From the NCBI GenBank assembly GCA_035502095.1, contig DATJUX010000026.1:62001-126000 (forward strand): 64,000 bases of DNA. Direction: 5' to 3'. Below the pieces are notes generated by a model. That model was not told the DNA's origin. It searched no databases and was given only the letters and a program-made list of their open reading frames with translations. Origin of the DNA: JAKANT01 sp035502095 (GTDB taxonomy: Bacteria > Pseudomonadota > Gammaproteobacteria > Burkholderiales > Burkholderiaceae_F). This document shows, piece after piece, positions 8,545-16,552 of this stretch; the stretch's first letter is position 1, and the number at the start of each line of letters is the position of its first letter. Both the position numbers and the translations under genes were made by a program.

Positions 8545-8614
8545 GACGCGGATCTGCGCGGATAACACCAATCATTCTTATCCGCCCAATCGGCGTCCGA
8601 TCTTTTCCAGCCGT
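8545..8614. repeat. Terminator-like dispersed repeat, copy A
   Basis: Begins GACGCGGAT and ends CAGCCGT. Inside, GCGGATAA (8558-8565) pairs perfectly with TTATCCGC (8578-8585), and a short T-rich stretch follows. Its ends and several internal blocks match the copy at 43172-43228. Confidence 0.55.
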
Positions 8615-8626
8615 GCCCGCAGCATC

Positions 8627-8660
8627 GGGATCCCTCCTCGCTGCGCTCGTCGGAATGACG
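8627..8660. repeat. Dispersed repeat, GTCATTCCGAGC type (inverse orientation)
   Basis: GGGATCCCTCCTCGCTGCGC then TCGTCGGAATGACG, the reverse complement of the canonical element. It ends 11 bp before the stop of the binding-protein gene. Confidence 0.65.
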
Positions 8661-8671
8661 CGTTGGACGCG

Positions 8672-9616
8672 TCACTGGATGAAGCGCGTATCCGACAGCT
8701 TGCTCAGGTCCGGCGCCGACTTGATGATTCCGGTCTCGAGCAGCAGCTCCGCGGCTTCCTTCGAGAACGCGGCGTGCTCGCCGGCGAAGAACTTCCGGTT
8801 CGCCGCCCGATCCTGCCAGCGCAAGTACTTTTGCGAGCCCTCGAACTGCTCGGCGCTCTGCTTGACGTCCGCGCCCATGATTTCGAAGCTCTTCTTCGGA
8901 TCACGCTTGATCATCTCGAGCGCGTCGAAGTAGGCATCCGCCAGGGCCTTGGCCGCCTTCGGGCTCTCCGCAAGGAACTTCGGCGTGCAGCCGAACGTGT
9001 CCATGACCATCGGATAGTCGAGCGTGGTCGCGATGATCTTGCCGGCCTCGGGCTTGGCACGCACCGCCGAGAGATACGGCTCGTAGGTCATGCCGGCGTC
9101 GAGTTCGGCGTTGCCGGCGATCATCGCGTTGGCGGCGGCCTGCGGCTCGAGGTTGACGATCTTCACGTCCTTGATCGAAACGCCGTTCTTCTTCAGCATC
9201 CAGGCGAGCGTGAAGTAGGGCGCCGTGCCGGGAGCGCTCGCGGCGACGGTCTTGCCCTTCAGGTCCGCGATCTTCGTGATGCCCGGCTTCACCACCATGC
9301 CGTCGGCACCGTAGCTCTTGTCGAGCTGGAAGATCTGCGTCGTCGCTACGCCGTTGGCGTTCCACACGATCCACGTCTCGACCGTGGTCGCGGCGCACTG
9401 CACGTCGCCCGACGCGATCGCGAGATGACGATCTTTCTGCGGGATCTTCTTGATCTCGACATCGAGGCCGTGTTTCTTGAAGATGCCCGCTTCCCTGGCG
9501 AGCGTCAGTGGCGCGAACCCGGTCCAGCCGGAAATCGCGATCGCGACCTTGGTCTCCTGGGCCTGCGCGGCGCTGGCGAGCGCGGCGACGGCGAGGGCAA
9601 CGAGGGTTCTTTGCAT
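8672..9616 (-). CDS. NitT/TauT-type ABC transporter substrate-binding protein
   Basis: A 314-residue periplasmic protein with a cleavable signal peptide (MQRTLVALAVAALASAAQAQ). The mature part opens TKVAIAISGWTGFAPLTLA, the ligand-site strand typical of the SsuA/TauA/ThiY group, followed by AREAGIFKKHGLDV and later DLKGKTVAASAPGTAPYF. The start is set by GAGAGGAG five bases before ATG 9616. It lies 41 bp downstream of hutH on the same strand and heads the importer genes. Uptake of histidine or urocanate is the natural inference, although known histidine importers are of other ABC families. Confidence 0.87.
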   Translation of the reverse strand: MQRTLVALAVAALASAAQAQETKVAIAISGWTGFAPLTLAREAGIFKKHGLDVEIKKIPQKDRHLAIASGDVQCAATTVETWIVWNANGVATTQIFQLDKSYGADGMVVKPGITKIADLKGKTVAASAPGTAPYFTLAWMLKKNGVSIKDVKIVNLEPQAAANAMIAGNAELDAGMTYEPYLSAVRAKPEAGKIIATTLDYPMVMDTFGCTPKFLAESPKAAKALADAYFDALEMIKRDPKKSFEIMGADVKQSAEQFEGSQKYLRWQDRAANRKFFAGEHAAFSKEAAELLLETGIIKSAPDLSKLSDTRFIQ

Positions 9617-9657
9617 GGACTCTCCTCTCTTCGGTTCGAAGCTTCGGTTGAATCGAC

Positions 9658-11196
9658 TCATGCCGGGATCCAGAGCGGCGGCAGCGCCGGCAGTTCTCGC
9701 AAGATACGCGCCAAGGCACCGCTCGAGACCAGGCTGGTCGCGCGTTCGAGGTCGGGCGCCAGGTACCGGTCGGCGGCAAGCGAAGGGCAGTGCGCACGTA
9801 CCAGCGCGTGCACCGCTTCCAGTGTCTGCGAGCTGCGCAGCGGGCGCAGGAAGTCGATGCCTTGCGCCGCGGCCAGCAGTTCGATGCCGAGGATGTGCGC
9901 GGTGTTGGCGATCATCGGCTGCAGCCGGCGCGCGGCGAACGTGGCCATGCTGACGTGATCTTCCTGGTTGGCACTGGTCGGCAGGCTGTCGACGCTTGCC
10001 GGATGCGCCATCGACTTGTTCTCGCTCGCCAGGGCCGCCGCGGTGACGTGCGCGATCATGAAGCCGCTGTTCAGCCCCGCATCGGCGGTCAGGAACGGCG
10101 GCAGGCGCGACACGCCGGTGTCGATCAGCATCGCGATGCGACGTTCCGCGATCGCGCCGACCTCGGCGATCGCCACCGCCATGGCGTCGGCGGCAAGCGC
10201 CACCGGTTCGGCGTGGAAGTTGCCGCCGGAGATCAGCATGCCGTCTTCGGCGAACACCAGCGGGTTGTCGGTGACCGCGTTGGCCTCGCGCACCAGGACC
10301 AGCGCGGCGTGCCGCAGCTGGTCGAGACACGCGCCCACGACCTGCGGCTGGCAGCGCAGGCTGTACGGATCCTGCACGCGGTCGTCACCTTCCAGATGCG
10401 ACATGCGGATCGCGCTGCCTTCGAGCAGCGTGCGGTAGTACCGTGCGACGTCGATCTGCCCCGGCTGGCCGCGCAACGCGTGGATGCGCGGGTCGAACGG
10501 CCCGTCGCTGCCGCGCGCCGCGTCGACCGTCAGCGCGCCGACCACCAGCGCGGCTTCGAGCACCGGTTCGAACGTGAGCAACGCGTGCAGGGCGAGCGCG
10601 GTCGAGGTCTGCGTGCCGTTGATCAGCGCGAGGCCTTCCTTGGCTTCGAGGCGCAGCGGCTCGATGCGCGCTGCGCGCAGCAGCGGCGCGGCGGGTGCAC
10701 GCTTGCCGTCGACGAGCATCTCGCCTTCGCCCATCAGCGCCAGCGTCATATGCGCGAGCGGCGCGAGGTCGCCCGAAGCGCCCACGGATCCCTGGCTGGG
10801 CACGTGGGGAACCAGCCCGGCGTTGTGGACCGCCAGCAGGGTGTCGATGACGACAGGGCGAACGCCGGAGTAGCCGCGCGCGAGGCTGGCCGCCTTCAGA
10901 ACCAGCATCAGCCGCACGATCTGCGGTGCAAGCGGTTCGCCCACGCCGACGCTGTGCGAGCGGATCAGGTTCAGCTGCAGCGTGGCGAGATCGGCCTCGC
11001 TGATGCGCGTCGAAGCGAGCTTGCCGAACCCGGTGTTCACGCCGTAGGTCGGCGCGCTGCTCCGCGCGGCACGTTCCACCACCGCGGCGCTGGCCTGCAC
11101 CTGCGCCGTCGAGGCGGGGTCGATCGAAAGTGAAGCGCTGCCGGCGTGGATCGCCTGCAGCGTTTCGAGGGTGAGGGAGCCGGGTGTGAGAATCAT
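9658..11196 (-). CDS. hutH: Histidine ammonia-lyase
   Basis: First enzyme of histidine degradation: removes ammonia from L-histidine to give urocanate in the cytoplasm. The 512-residue product has the expected length. The Ala-Ser-Gly triplet that cyclises to the MIO electrophile is at 140-142 within GSVGASGDLAPLAH, and YGVNTGFGKL (51-60) carries the conserved active-site Tyr. ATG 11196 matches the family start; the frame stays open upstream only because it runs through two GC palindromes. The G-rich arm of one palindrome ends about 15 bases upstream and could supply a poorly placed ribosome binding site. Second gene of the hutU-led unit. Confidence 0.95.
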   Translation of the reverse strand: MILTPGSLTLETLQAIHAGSASLSIDPASTAQVQASAAVVERAARSSAPTYGVNTGFGKLASTRISEADLATLQLNLIRSHSVGVGEPLAPQIVRLMLVLKAASLARGYSGVRPVVIDTLLAVHNAGLVPHVPSQGSVGASGDLAPLAHMTLALMGEGEMLVDGKRAPAAPLLRAARIEPLRLEAKEGLALINGTQTSTALALHALLTFEPVLEAALVVGALTVDAARGSDGPFDPRIHALRGQPGQIDVARYYRTLLEGSAIRMSHLEGDDRVQDPYSLRCQPQVVGACLDQLRHAALVLVREANAVTDNPLVFAEDGMLISGGNFHAEPVALAADAMAVAIAEVGAIAERRIAMLIDTGVSRLPPFLTADAGLNSGFMIAHVTAAALASENKSMAHPASVDSLPTSANQEDHVSMATFAARRLQPMIANTAHILGIELLAAAQGIDFLRPLRSSQTLEAVHALVRAHCPSLAADRYLAPDLERATSLVSSGALARILRELPALPPLWIPA

Positions 11197-11210
11197 GTGA
11201 AAGCTCGATT

Positions 11211-11237
11211 CCCCCTCCCCTGCGCAGCGGGGGAGGG
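11211..11237. repeat. GC palindrome repeat between hutU and hutH (first)
   Basis: CCCCCTCCCC, a TGCGCAGC centre and GGGGGAGGG form a strong stem-loop. Further G-rich sequence (GGGGAGGGGG) continues to about 11249. Together with the copy at 11281 it fills the hutU-hutH gap. Confidence 0.65.
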
Positions 11238-11280
11238 TTGGGGAGGGGGTGAAGAGCACGGTATGCGCCGCCCGCGCTCG

Positions 11281-11304
11281 CCCTCCCCCGCAAGCGGGGG
11301 AGGG
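11281..11304. repeat. GC palindrome repeat between hutU and hutH (second)
   Basis: CCCTCCCCCGC, an AA centre and GCGGGGGAGGG form a near-perfect hairpin with an 11-bp stem, 17 bases past the hutU stop codon. Confidence 0.7.
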
Positions 11305-11321
11305 AATTGAAGCCGCGACAC

Positions 11322-13025
11322 TCACGCCCCCAGCATCGGCAGGTTCAACTTCTGCTCGCGCGCAACGCGGATCGCCTCTTCGTAGCCGGCGTCCGCGTGC
11401 CGCATGACCCCGCTCGCGGGATCGTTCCAGAGCACGCGTTCGATCCGCTGCGCCGCCGCGTCGGTGCCGTCACAGACGATCACCACGCCCGCATGCTGCG
11501 AGTAGCCCATGCCGACCCCGCCGCCGTGATGCAGCGACACCCACGTTGCGCCGCCTGCGGTGTTGAGCAGCGCGTTGAGCAACGGCCAGTCGGAGACCGC
11601 GTCGCTGCCGTCGCGCATCGCTTCGGTCTCGCGGTTGGGGGATGCGACCGAACCCGAGTCGAGGTGATCGCGCCCGATCACGATCGGCGCCTTGAGCTCG
11701 CCGCGCTGGACCATCTCGTTGAAAGCGAGGCCGGCGCGATGCCGCTCGCCGAGCCCGATCCAGCAGATGCGCGCCGGCAATCCCTGGAACGCGATGCGCG
11801 CGCCGGCCATGTCGAGCCACCGATGCAGATGCTTGTCCCGCGGAAACAGCTCTTTCATCTTCGCGTCGGTCCTGCTGATGTCTTCCGGATCGCCGGAGAG
11901 CGCGACCCAGCGGAACGGACCTTTGCCCTGGCAGAACAGCGGCCGGATGTAGGCCGGCACGAAGCCCGGGAAATCGAACGCGTTCTTCACGCCGCGATCG
12001 AACGCGACCTGGCGGATGTTGTTGCCGTAGTCGACGGTGGGAATGCCCATCGCCTGGAAGTCGAGCATCGCCCGCACGTGGGTGGCGCAACTCGCGGCGG
12101 CCGCATCGCGCAGCGTGGCGTGCTGGGACGCGTCGGCGGCGGCCGCGCGCCAGCGCTCGACGCTCCAGCCTGCCGGCAGGTAGCCGTTGACCAGGTCGTG
12201 CGCCGAAGTCTGATCGGTGACGAGGTCGGGCCTGATGCCGCCCCTTTGTGCGTGCCGGACCAGCTCCGGCAGGATCTCGGCGGCGTTGCCGAGCAGCCCG
12301 ATCGAAATCGCCTTGTTCTCCGTCGTGTAGCGCTGGATGCGCGCCAGCGCATCGTCGAGGTCCCCGGACTGCTCGTCGAGATAACGCGAGCGCAGGCGGA
12401 AATCGATGCGGCTCTGCTGGCACTCGATGTTGAGCGAACACGCGCCCGCGAACGTCGCCGCGAGCGGTTGCGCGCCGCCCATGCCGCCCAGGCCGGCGGT
12501 CAGGATCCAGCGGCCGCTCATGTCGCCGTGATAGTGCTGGCGCCCGGCTTCGACGAAGGTCTCGTAGGTTCCCTGCACGATGCCCTGGCTGCCGATGTAG
12601 ATCCAGCTTCCCGCGGTCATCTGGCCGTACATCATCAGGCCCTTGCGGTCGAGCTCGTTGAAGTGCTCCCAGGTGGACCACTTCGGAACCAGGTTCGAGT
12701 TGGCGATCAGCACGCGCGGCGCATCGCGATGGGTGCGGAACACGCCGACCGGCTTGCCGGACTGGATCAGCAGCGATTCTTCCTCACCGAGGTCGCGCAG
12801 CGCCTGCAGGATCGCTTCGAAGCATTCCCAGTTGCGCGCGGCCTTGCCGATGCCGCCGTAAACGACCAGCGCGTCCGGGTTCTCCGCCACCTCGGGGTCC
12901 AGGTTGTTCTGGATCATCCGGTAGGCGGCTTCGGTCAACCAGCTCTTGCAGCTGATCTCGCTGCCGCGCGGCGCGCGCACGGGGTGCGGCTTGGCGACAC
13001 GGTGCATCGGCGAAAGGTCGGTCAT
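11322..13025 (-). CDS. hutU: Urocanate hydratase
   Basis: Second step of histidine degradation: hydrates urocanate to 4-imidazolone-5-propionate with tightly bound NAD+. The 567-residue length is standard. Characteristic segments are GKAARNWECFEAI, LGGMGGAQPLA (the NAD-binding Gly-rich region), TDQTSAHDLVNGYLP and HHGGGVGMGYSQHAG near the C-terminus. ATG 13025 gives the family N-terminus; an in-frame start ten codons upstream is less likely. It is the first gene of the leftward unit and has a clear promoter 28-57 bases upstream with a HutC-like operator in the spacer. Confidence 0.96.
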   Translation of the reverse strand: MTDLSPMHRVAKPHPVRAPRGSEISCKSWLTEAAYRMIQNNLDPEVAENPDALVVYGGIGKAARNWECFEAILQALRDLGEEESLLIQSGKPVGVFRTHRDAPRVLIANSNLVPKWSTWEHFNELDRKGLMMYGQMTAGSWIYIGSQGIVQGTYETFVEAGRQHYHGDMSGRWILTAGLGGMGGAQPLAATFAGACSLNIECQQSRIDFRLRSRYLDEQSGDLDDALARIQRYTTENKAISIGLLGNAAEILPELVRHAQRGGIRPDLVTDQTSAHDLVNGYLPAGWSVERWRAAAADASQHATLRDAAAASCATHVRAMLDFQAMGIPTVDYGNNIRQVAFDRGVKNAFDFPGFVPAYIRPLFCQGKGPFRWVALSGDPEDISRTDAKMKELFPRDKHLHRWLDMAGARIAFQGLPARICWIGLGERHRAGLAFNEMVQRGELKAPIVIGRDHLDSGSVASPNRETEAMRDGSDAVSDWPLLNALLNTAGGATWVSLHHGGGVGMGYSQHAGVVIVCDGTDAAAQRIERVLWNDPASGVMRHADAGYEEAIRVAREQKLNLPMLGA

Positions 13026-13053
13026 GGGATGCCTCGGTTGAACGAACGCCGGC

Positions 13054-13082
13054 ACTGTACTTGTCTAGACAACCATAGTCAA
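13054..13082 (-). promoter_or_regulatory. Predicted sigma-70 promoter of hutU
   Basis: On the minus strand TTGACT (13077-13082) and TACAGT (13054-13059) are separated by exactly 17 bases. The palindromic operator fills most of that spacer, a classical repression geometry. Confidence 0.7.
13061..13072. promoter_or_regulatory. HutC-like operator 1 (hutU side)
   Basis: TTGTCTAGACAA is a perfect 12-bp palindrome containing the TGTNNNNACA core bound by HutC-type GntR regulators. It lies between the -35 and -10 of the hutU promoter. HutC normally releases DNA when urocanate binds. Confidence 0.75.
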
Positions 13083-13164
13083 GCACGATCGCGCCCCGCG
13101 CGGCGGGGAGGGCGGGGTGGGCGCCGAGAAGAAAAAAGAAGGGCCGGGGCCGAAGGACTCGCAC

Positions 13165-13176
13165 TTGTCTATACAG
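13165..13176. promoter_or_regulatory. HutC-like operator 2 (hutC side)
   Basis: TTGTCTATACAG keeps the same TGTCTANACA core and lies about 26 bases before the hutC start. CTTG/CAAG half-sites at 13164-13187 add further symmetry. It suggests autoregulation of the hutCDIGF unit. Confidence 0.6.
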
Positions 13177-13201
13177 GTCTGTGCAAGTACCATTCCGTTC
13201 C

Positions 13202-13924
13202 ATGGTCCCCGCTCCGTCGTCCGCGCCCGCCGCCCCCTATTCGCGCGTCAAATCCTTCCTCAAGGGCGAACTCGAGCGCGGCCGCTGGCGCCCGGGCGAA
13301 CTGATGCCCTCGGAGGCGGAGCTGGTGCAGCAGTTCGGCGTCAGCCGCATGACCGTCAACCGGGCGTTGCGCGAAATGCAGTCCGAGGGCCTGGTCGATC
13401 GCGTGCAGGGCGTCGGCACGTTCGCGGCGCAGTTGTACCGCGTCTCGTCCACGCTGACGATCCGCAACCTGCAGGAAGAGATCGAGGAACGCGGCCATCG
13501 TCACCACGCGCAGCTGCACGTCAAGCGCAAGGAGGCCGCCCCGGTCGCACTCGCGCAGCAGCTCGGCGTGCCCACCGGCGCGCCGGTATTCCACACGCTG
13601 ATCGTGCACTTCGACAACGGCGTGGCGGTGCAGTGCGAGGACCGCTATGTCAATCCGGCCGCTGCTCCCGACTACCTGAAGGTCGACTTTGCAACCACCA
13701 CGCCCACGCGCTATCTGCTCGAAGTGGCGCCGCTCTGGGAGGCGCAATACACCATCGAGGCGAGCGCGCCCACCGAACAGGAAGCGAAACTGCTCGGCAT
13801 CGCGCGCACCGAGCCGTGCCTCGTGATCGTCCGCCGCACCGTGAGCCGCGCCATCCCGATCACGATCGCCCGCCTGGTGCACCCGGGCTCGCGCTATCAA
13901 TTGCAAGGCGAGTTCCGGCCATGA
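13202..13924 (+). CDS. hutC: Histidine utilisation repressor, GntR/HutC family
   Basis: A 240-residue regulator: N-terminal winged helix (SRVKSFLKGELERG ... MPSEAELVQQFGVSRMTVNRAL) and a C-terminal UTRA effector domain, which binds urocanate in characterised HutC proteins. ATG 13202 gives a normal N-terminus. The gene heads the rightward unit and overlaps hutD by four bases (ATGA). Two operators with a shared TGTCTANACA core lie between it and divergent hutU, so it probably represses both units and itself. Confidence 0.92.
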   Translation: MVPAPSSAPAAPYSRVKSFLKGELERGRWRPGELMPSEAELVQQFGVSRMTVNRALREMQSEGLVDRVQGVGTFAAQLYRVSSTLTIRNLQEEIEERGHRHHAQLHVKRKEAAPVALAQQLGVPTGAPVFHTLIVHFDNGVAVQCEDRYVNPAAAPDYLKVDFATTTPTRYLLEVAPLWEAQYTIEASAPTEQEAKLLGIARTEPCLVIVRRTVSRAIPITIARLVHPGSRYQLQGEFRP

Positions 13925-14475
13925 GGGCGGCCACCGACCAGAACCTGCGCATGATCCACCTCGCCGCTGCGCCCCGGCGGCGCTGGCGCAACGGCGGCGG
14001 CTGGACGCGCGAGCTGCTCGCGTGGCCGGGACCGGACGACTGGCGCGTGCGCGTGAGCGTCGCCGACATCGAGTCCGACGGGCCATTTTCGAGCTTTCCC
14101 GGCGTGCGTCGGTTCTTTTCCGTCCTGCAGGGAGCCGGCGTGGAACTGACGATCGATGGCCGGACGACGCGCGTGACGCCGACGGATGCAGCGGTGCAGT
14201 TTCCCGGCGAAGCGAAAACGGTCTGCCGCATGCTCGATGGTCCGACGCGCGACTTGAACCTGATGGTGCGCGGACCGCATGGAGCGATGGAGCGCGTCCC
14301 TGCCGGCACCGCGTGGAGTCCGCCCGCGCGGTCGTGCGGCATATTCGCCTTGGCAGCCGGGTCGTGCTGCGCCGATGATGCGACATTGGCGGTTCCCCCG
14401 TTGACGCTGCTCTGGTTCGAACGCGCGCCGGTATCGATCACCTTCGACGCGGCAGGCTGGTGGCTGGCGGCATGA
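13921..14475 (+). CDS. hutD: HutD family cupin protein
   Basis: A 184-residue HutD/Ves-family protein. Family marks are WRNGGGWTRELLAWP near residues 21-35, FSSFPGVRRFFSVLQG and the late LLWFERA. HutD is a bicupin present in many hut operons; in Pseudomonas it has been proposed to limit hut activity by binding formylglutamate, but no enzyme activity is established. Its ATG overlaps the hutC stop and its own stop overlaps the hutI start, so it is translationally coupled on both sides. Confidence 0.88.
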   Translation: MRAATDQNLRMIHLAAAPRRRWRNGGGWTRELLAWPGPDDWRVRVSVADIESDGPFSSFPGVRRFFSVLQGAGVELTIDGRTTRVTPTDAAVQFPGEAKTVCRMLDGPTRDLNLMVRGPHGAMERVPAGTAWSPPARSCGIFALAAGSCCADDATLAVPPLTLLWFERAPVSITFDAAGWWLAA

Positions 14476-15680
14476 CGCGCATCCTCTGGCGCAACGCGCG
14501 CATCGCCACGCTGGCCGGCACGGCGCCGTGGGGTTGGATCGAACGCGGCGCGCTGCTGGTCGAGGACCAGACGCTGAGCTGGGTCGGTCGGGAGGACACG
14601 CTGCCGCGTTCCGCCAGCTTCGACGAGGAACACGATCTCGATGGCCGGCTCGTCACGCCAGGCCTGGTCGATTGCCACACGCATCTCGTGTACGGCGGGC
14701 AGCGGGCGCGCGAGTTCGAAATGCGACTGCAGGGGTCGACGTACGAGGACATCGCCCGGGCCGGCGGCGGGATTCGTTCGACGGTCGCCGCGACGCGCGC
14801 GGCGGGCGACGCGGCGCTGTTCGAAACCGCTGGCACGCGCGCGCACGCGCTGATGGCCGAGGGTGTGACGACGCTGGAGATCAAGTCGGGATACGGCTTG
14901 AGCGCCGAGCACGAAGCGCGTTGCCTGCGCGTGGCGCGCCGGCTCGGGCGCGAGCTGCCGTTGACGGTGCGCACGACCTGCCTGGCGGCGCACGCGCTGC
15001 CACCGGAGTTCGACGGCCGGCCGGACGACTACATCGCCGCCGTGTGCGCTTGGCTGCCTACGCTGCACGCCGAGGGTCTGTTCGATGCCGTGGACGCGTT
15101 CTGCGATCGCATCGCCTTCACGCCGGAACAAACGCGGCGCGTCTTCGAGGCGGCGCGTGCGCTCCAGGCCCCCGTGAAACTGCACGCGGAACAGCTGAGC
15201 GATCAAGGCGGGGCGCAGCTTGCAGCCGGGTTCCAAGCCTTGTCGTGCGATCACCTCGAGTACCTGAGCGACGCGGGCGTCCAGGCGATGGCGCGCGCCG
15301 GCACCGTGGCGGTGCTGCTTCCCGGCGCGTTTTATTTCCTGCGCGAAACGCAGCTGCCGCCCGTTGCAGCGCTGCGCAACGCCCGCGTTCCGATCGCGCT
15401 CGCCACCGATCACAATCCGGGTTCGTCACCGACGCTTTCGCCGCTGCTGATGTTGAACATGGGTTGCACGCTGTTTCGCCTCACTCCCGAGGAGGCCCTC
15501 CGTGGTTTCACGGTCAACGCCGCGCGCGCGCTCGGACTCGCCGACCGCGGCGTGCTCGCGGCGGGGCGGCGCGCCGACTTCGCCGTCTGGGATCTCGGGC
15601 ACCCGAACGAGCTTGCCTACTGGTTCGGCCACAATCCCTGCGCGCGCGTGATCGCCGGCGGCAGAGAGCACGCTCGATGA
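14472..15680 (+). CDS. hutI: Imidazolonepropionase
   Basis: Third step of histidine degradation: hydrolyses imidazolone propionate to N-formimino-L-glutamate. The 402-residue amidohydrolase has the metal-binding HTH at 69-71 (CHTHLVYGG), the substrate-site KSGYGL and the later His in LHAEQL, then ATDHNPGS with the catalytic Asp. Length matches the family. ATG 14472 overlaps the hutD stop (ATGA), and its stop overlaps the hutG ATG. Confidence 0.95.
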   Translation: MTRILWRNARIATLAGTAPWGWIERGALLVEDQTLSWVGREDTLPRSASFDEEHDLDGRLVTPGLVDCHTHLVYGGQRAREFEMRLQGSTYEDIARAGGGIRSTVAATRAAGDAALFETAGTRAHALMAEGVTTLEIKSGYGLSAEHEARCLRVARRLGRELPLTVRTTCLAAHALPPEFDGRPDDYIAAVCAWLPTLHAEGLFDAVDAFCDRIAFTPEQTRRVFEAARALQAPVKLHAEQLSDQGGAQLAAGFQALSCDHLEYLSDAGVQAMARAGTVAVLLPGAFYFLRETQLPPVAALRNARVPIALATDHNPGSSPTLSPLLMLNMGCTLFRLTPEEALRGFTVNAARALGLADRGVLAAGRRADFAVWDLGHPNELAYWFGHNPCARVIAGGREHAR

Positions 15681-16537
15681 GCGACAGGCTTTTTTCGCTG
15701 CATCGGGGCAAGCGGCCGCTGCTGGTGAGCCTGCCGCATGTCGGCACGGAGATTCCGCACAACCTGCAGGCCGACTACGTGCCGCATGCGCTCGAAGTCG
15801 AAGACACGGACTGGCATCTCGCATCGCTGTACGCGCTTGCCAAGCACATCGGGGCGAGCCTGATCGCGCCGCGCATATCGCGCTACGTGATCGACCTCAA
15901 TCGACCGCCCGAGAACGCGCCGATGTATCCCGGTGCCAACAACACCGAGCTGTGCCCGACGCGATCCTTCGCCGGGCAGCCGCTGTACAAGGAGGGCCAT
16001 GCGCCCGACGAAGCGGAGATCGAATACCGGCGCCGCATATACTGGCAGCCGTACCACGACATGCTCGCCGCCGAACTCGACCACATCCGGCGCAAGCACG
16101 GCTATGCCGTGCTCTGGGACGGACACAGCATCAAGTCCGAACTGCCGTGGTTGTTCGAAGGCAAGTTGCCCGACCTGAACCTCGGCACGGCGGGCGGGAC
16201 GAGCTGCTCGCCGGTGCTGACGGTGGCGCTCGGCCACCTGCTGCAAACGCAGAACAAGTACACCCATGTGATCGACGGCCGCTTCAAGGGCGGGTACATC
16301 ACGCGCCACTACGGGCGCCCGGACCAACATGTGCATGCGGTGCAACTGGAGATGTGCTTCTCCTGCTACATGCACGAGGAGCCGCCCTACATGGTCGACG
16401 CCGCGCGCGCCGGCAAGCTGCTGCCCCTGCTGCGATCGTTGCTGCTGACCGCGCTCGCGTGCGACCTGCAAAGCGACCTCTCGTCCGACACGACGATCGC
16501 CCTGAAGTCCCCTCCCCCGCGCGCGGGGGAGGGATAG
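15677..16537 (+). CDS. hutG: N-formylglutamate deformylase
   Basis: Last step of the five-step histidine route: hydrolyses N-formyl-L-glutamate to glutamate and formate. The 286-residue protein has the N-formylglutamate amidohydrolase motifs SLPHVGTEIP near the start, the central DLNRPPE and LWDGHSIKSE with metal-ligand residues, and GRFKGGYITRHYG. Its ATG overlaps the hutI stop. The final ten residues (KSPPPRAGEG) are encoded by a GC palindrome of the dispersed family, so the native C-terminus has been replaced or extended by repeat DNA. The catalytic part is complete, so activity is probably retained. Confidence 0.93.
   Translation: MSDRLFSLHRGKRPLLVSLPHVGTEIPHNLQADYVPHALEVEDTDWHLASLYALAKHIGASLIAPRISRYVIDLNRPPENAPMYPGANNTELCPTRSFAGQPLYKEGHAPDEAEIEYRRRIYWQPYHDMLAAELDHIRRKHGYAVLWDGHSIKSELPWLFEGKLPDLNLGTAGGTSCSPVLTVALGHLLQTQNKYTHVIDGRFKGGYITRHYGRPDQHVHAVQLEMCFSCYMHEEPPYMVDAARAGKLLPLLRSLLLTALACDLQSDLSSDTTIALKSPPPRAGEG
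16510..16533. repeat. GC palindrome repeat inside the hutG 3' end
   Basis: CCCTCCCCCGC, a GC centre and GCGGGGGAGGG form a perfect hairpin that encodes the last residues of HutG. It ends 19 bases before the hutF start. Confidence 0.7.
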
Positions 16538-16552
16538 GATGGGGACCAACGA

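Noticed and set aside
7397..9958. 853-codon plus-strand open frame across the importer genes
   Set aside because: It crosses three real minus-strand genes and their repeat-filled spacer and shows no domain.
11307..13304. Long plus-strand open frame opposite hutU
   Set aside because: It is antisense to hutU, has Arg/His-rich shadow composition and no family motifs; the GC-rich codon pattern of the real gene creates it.
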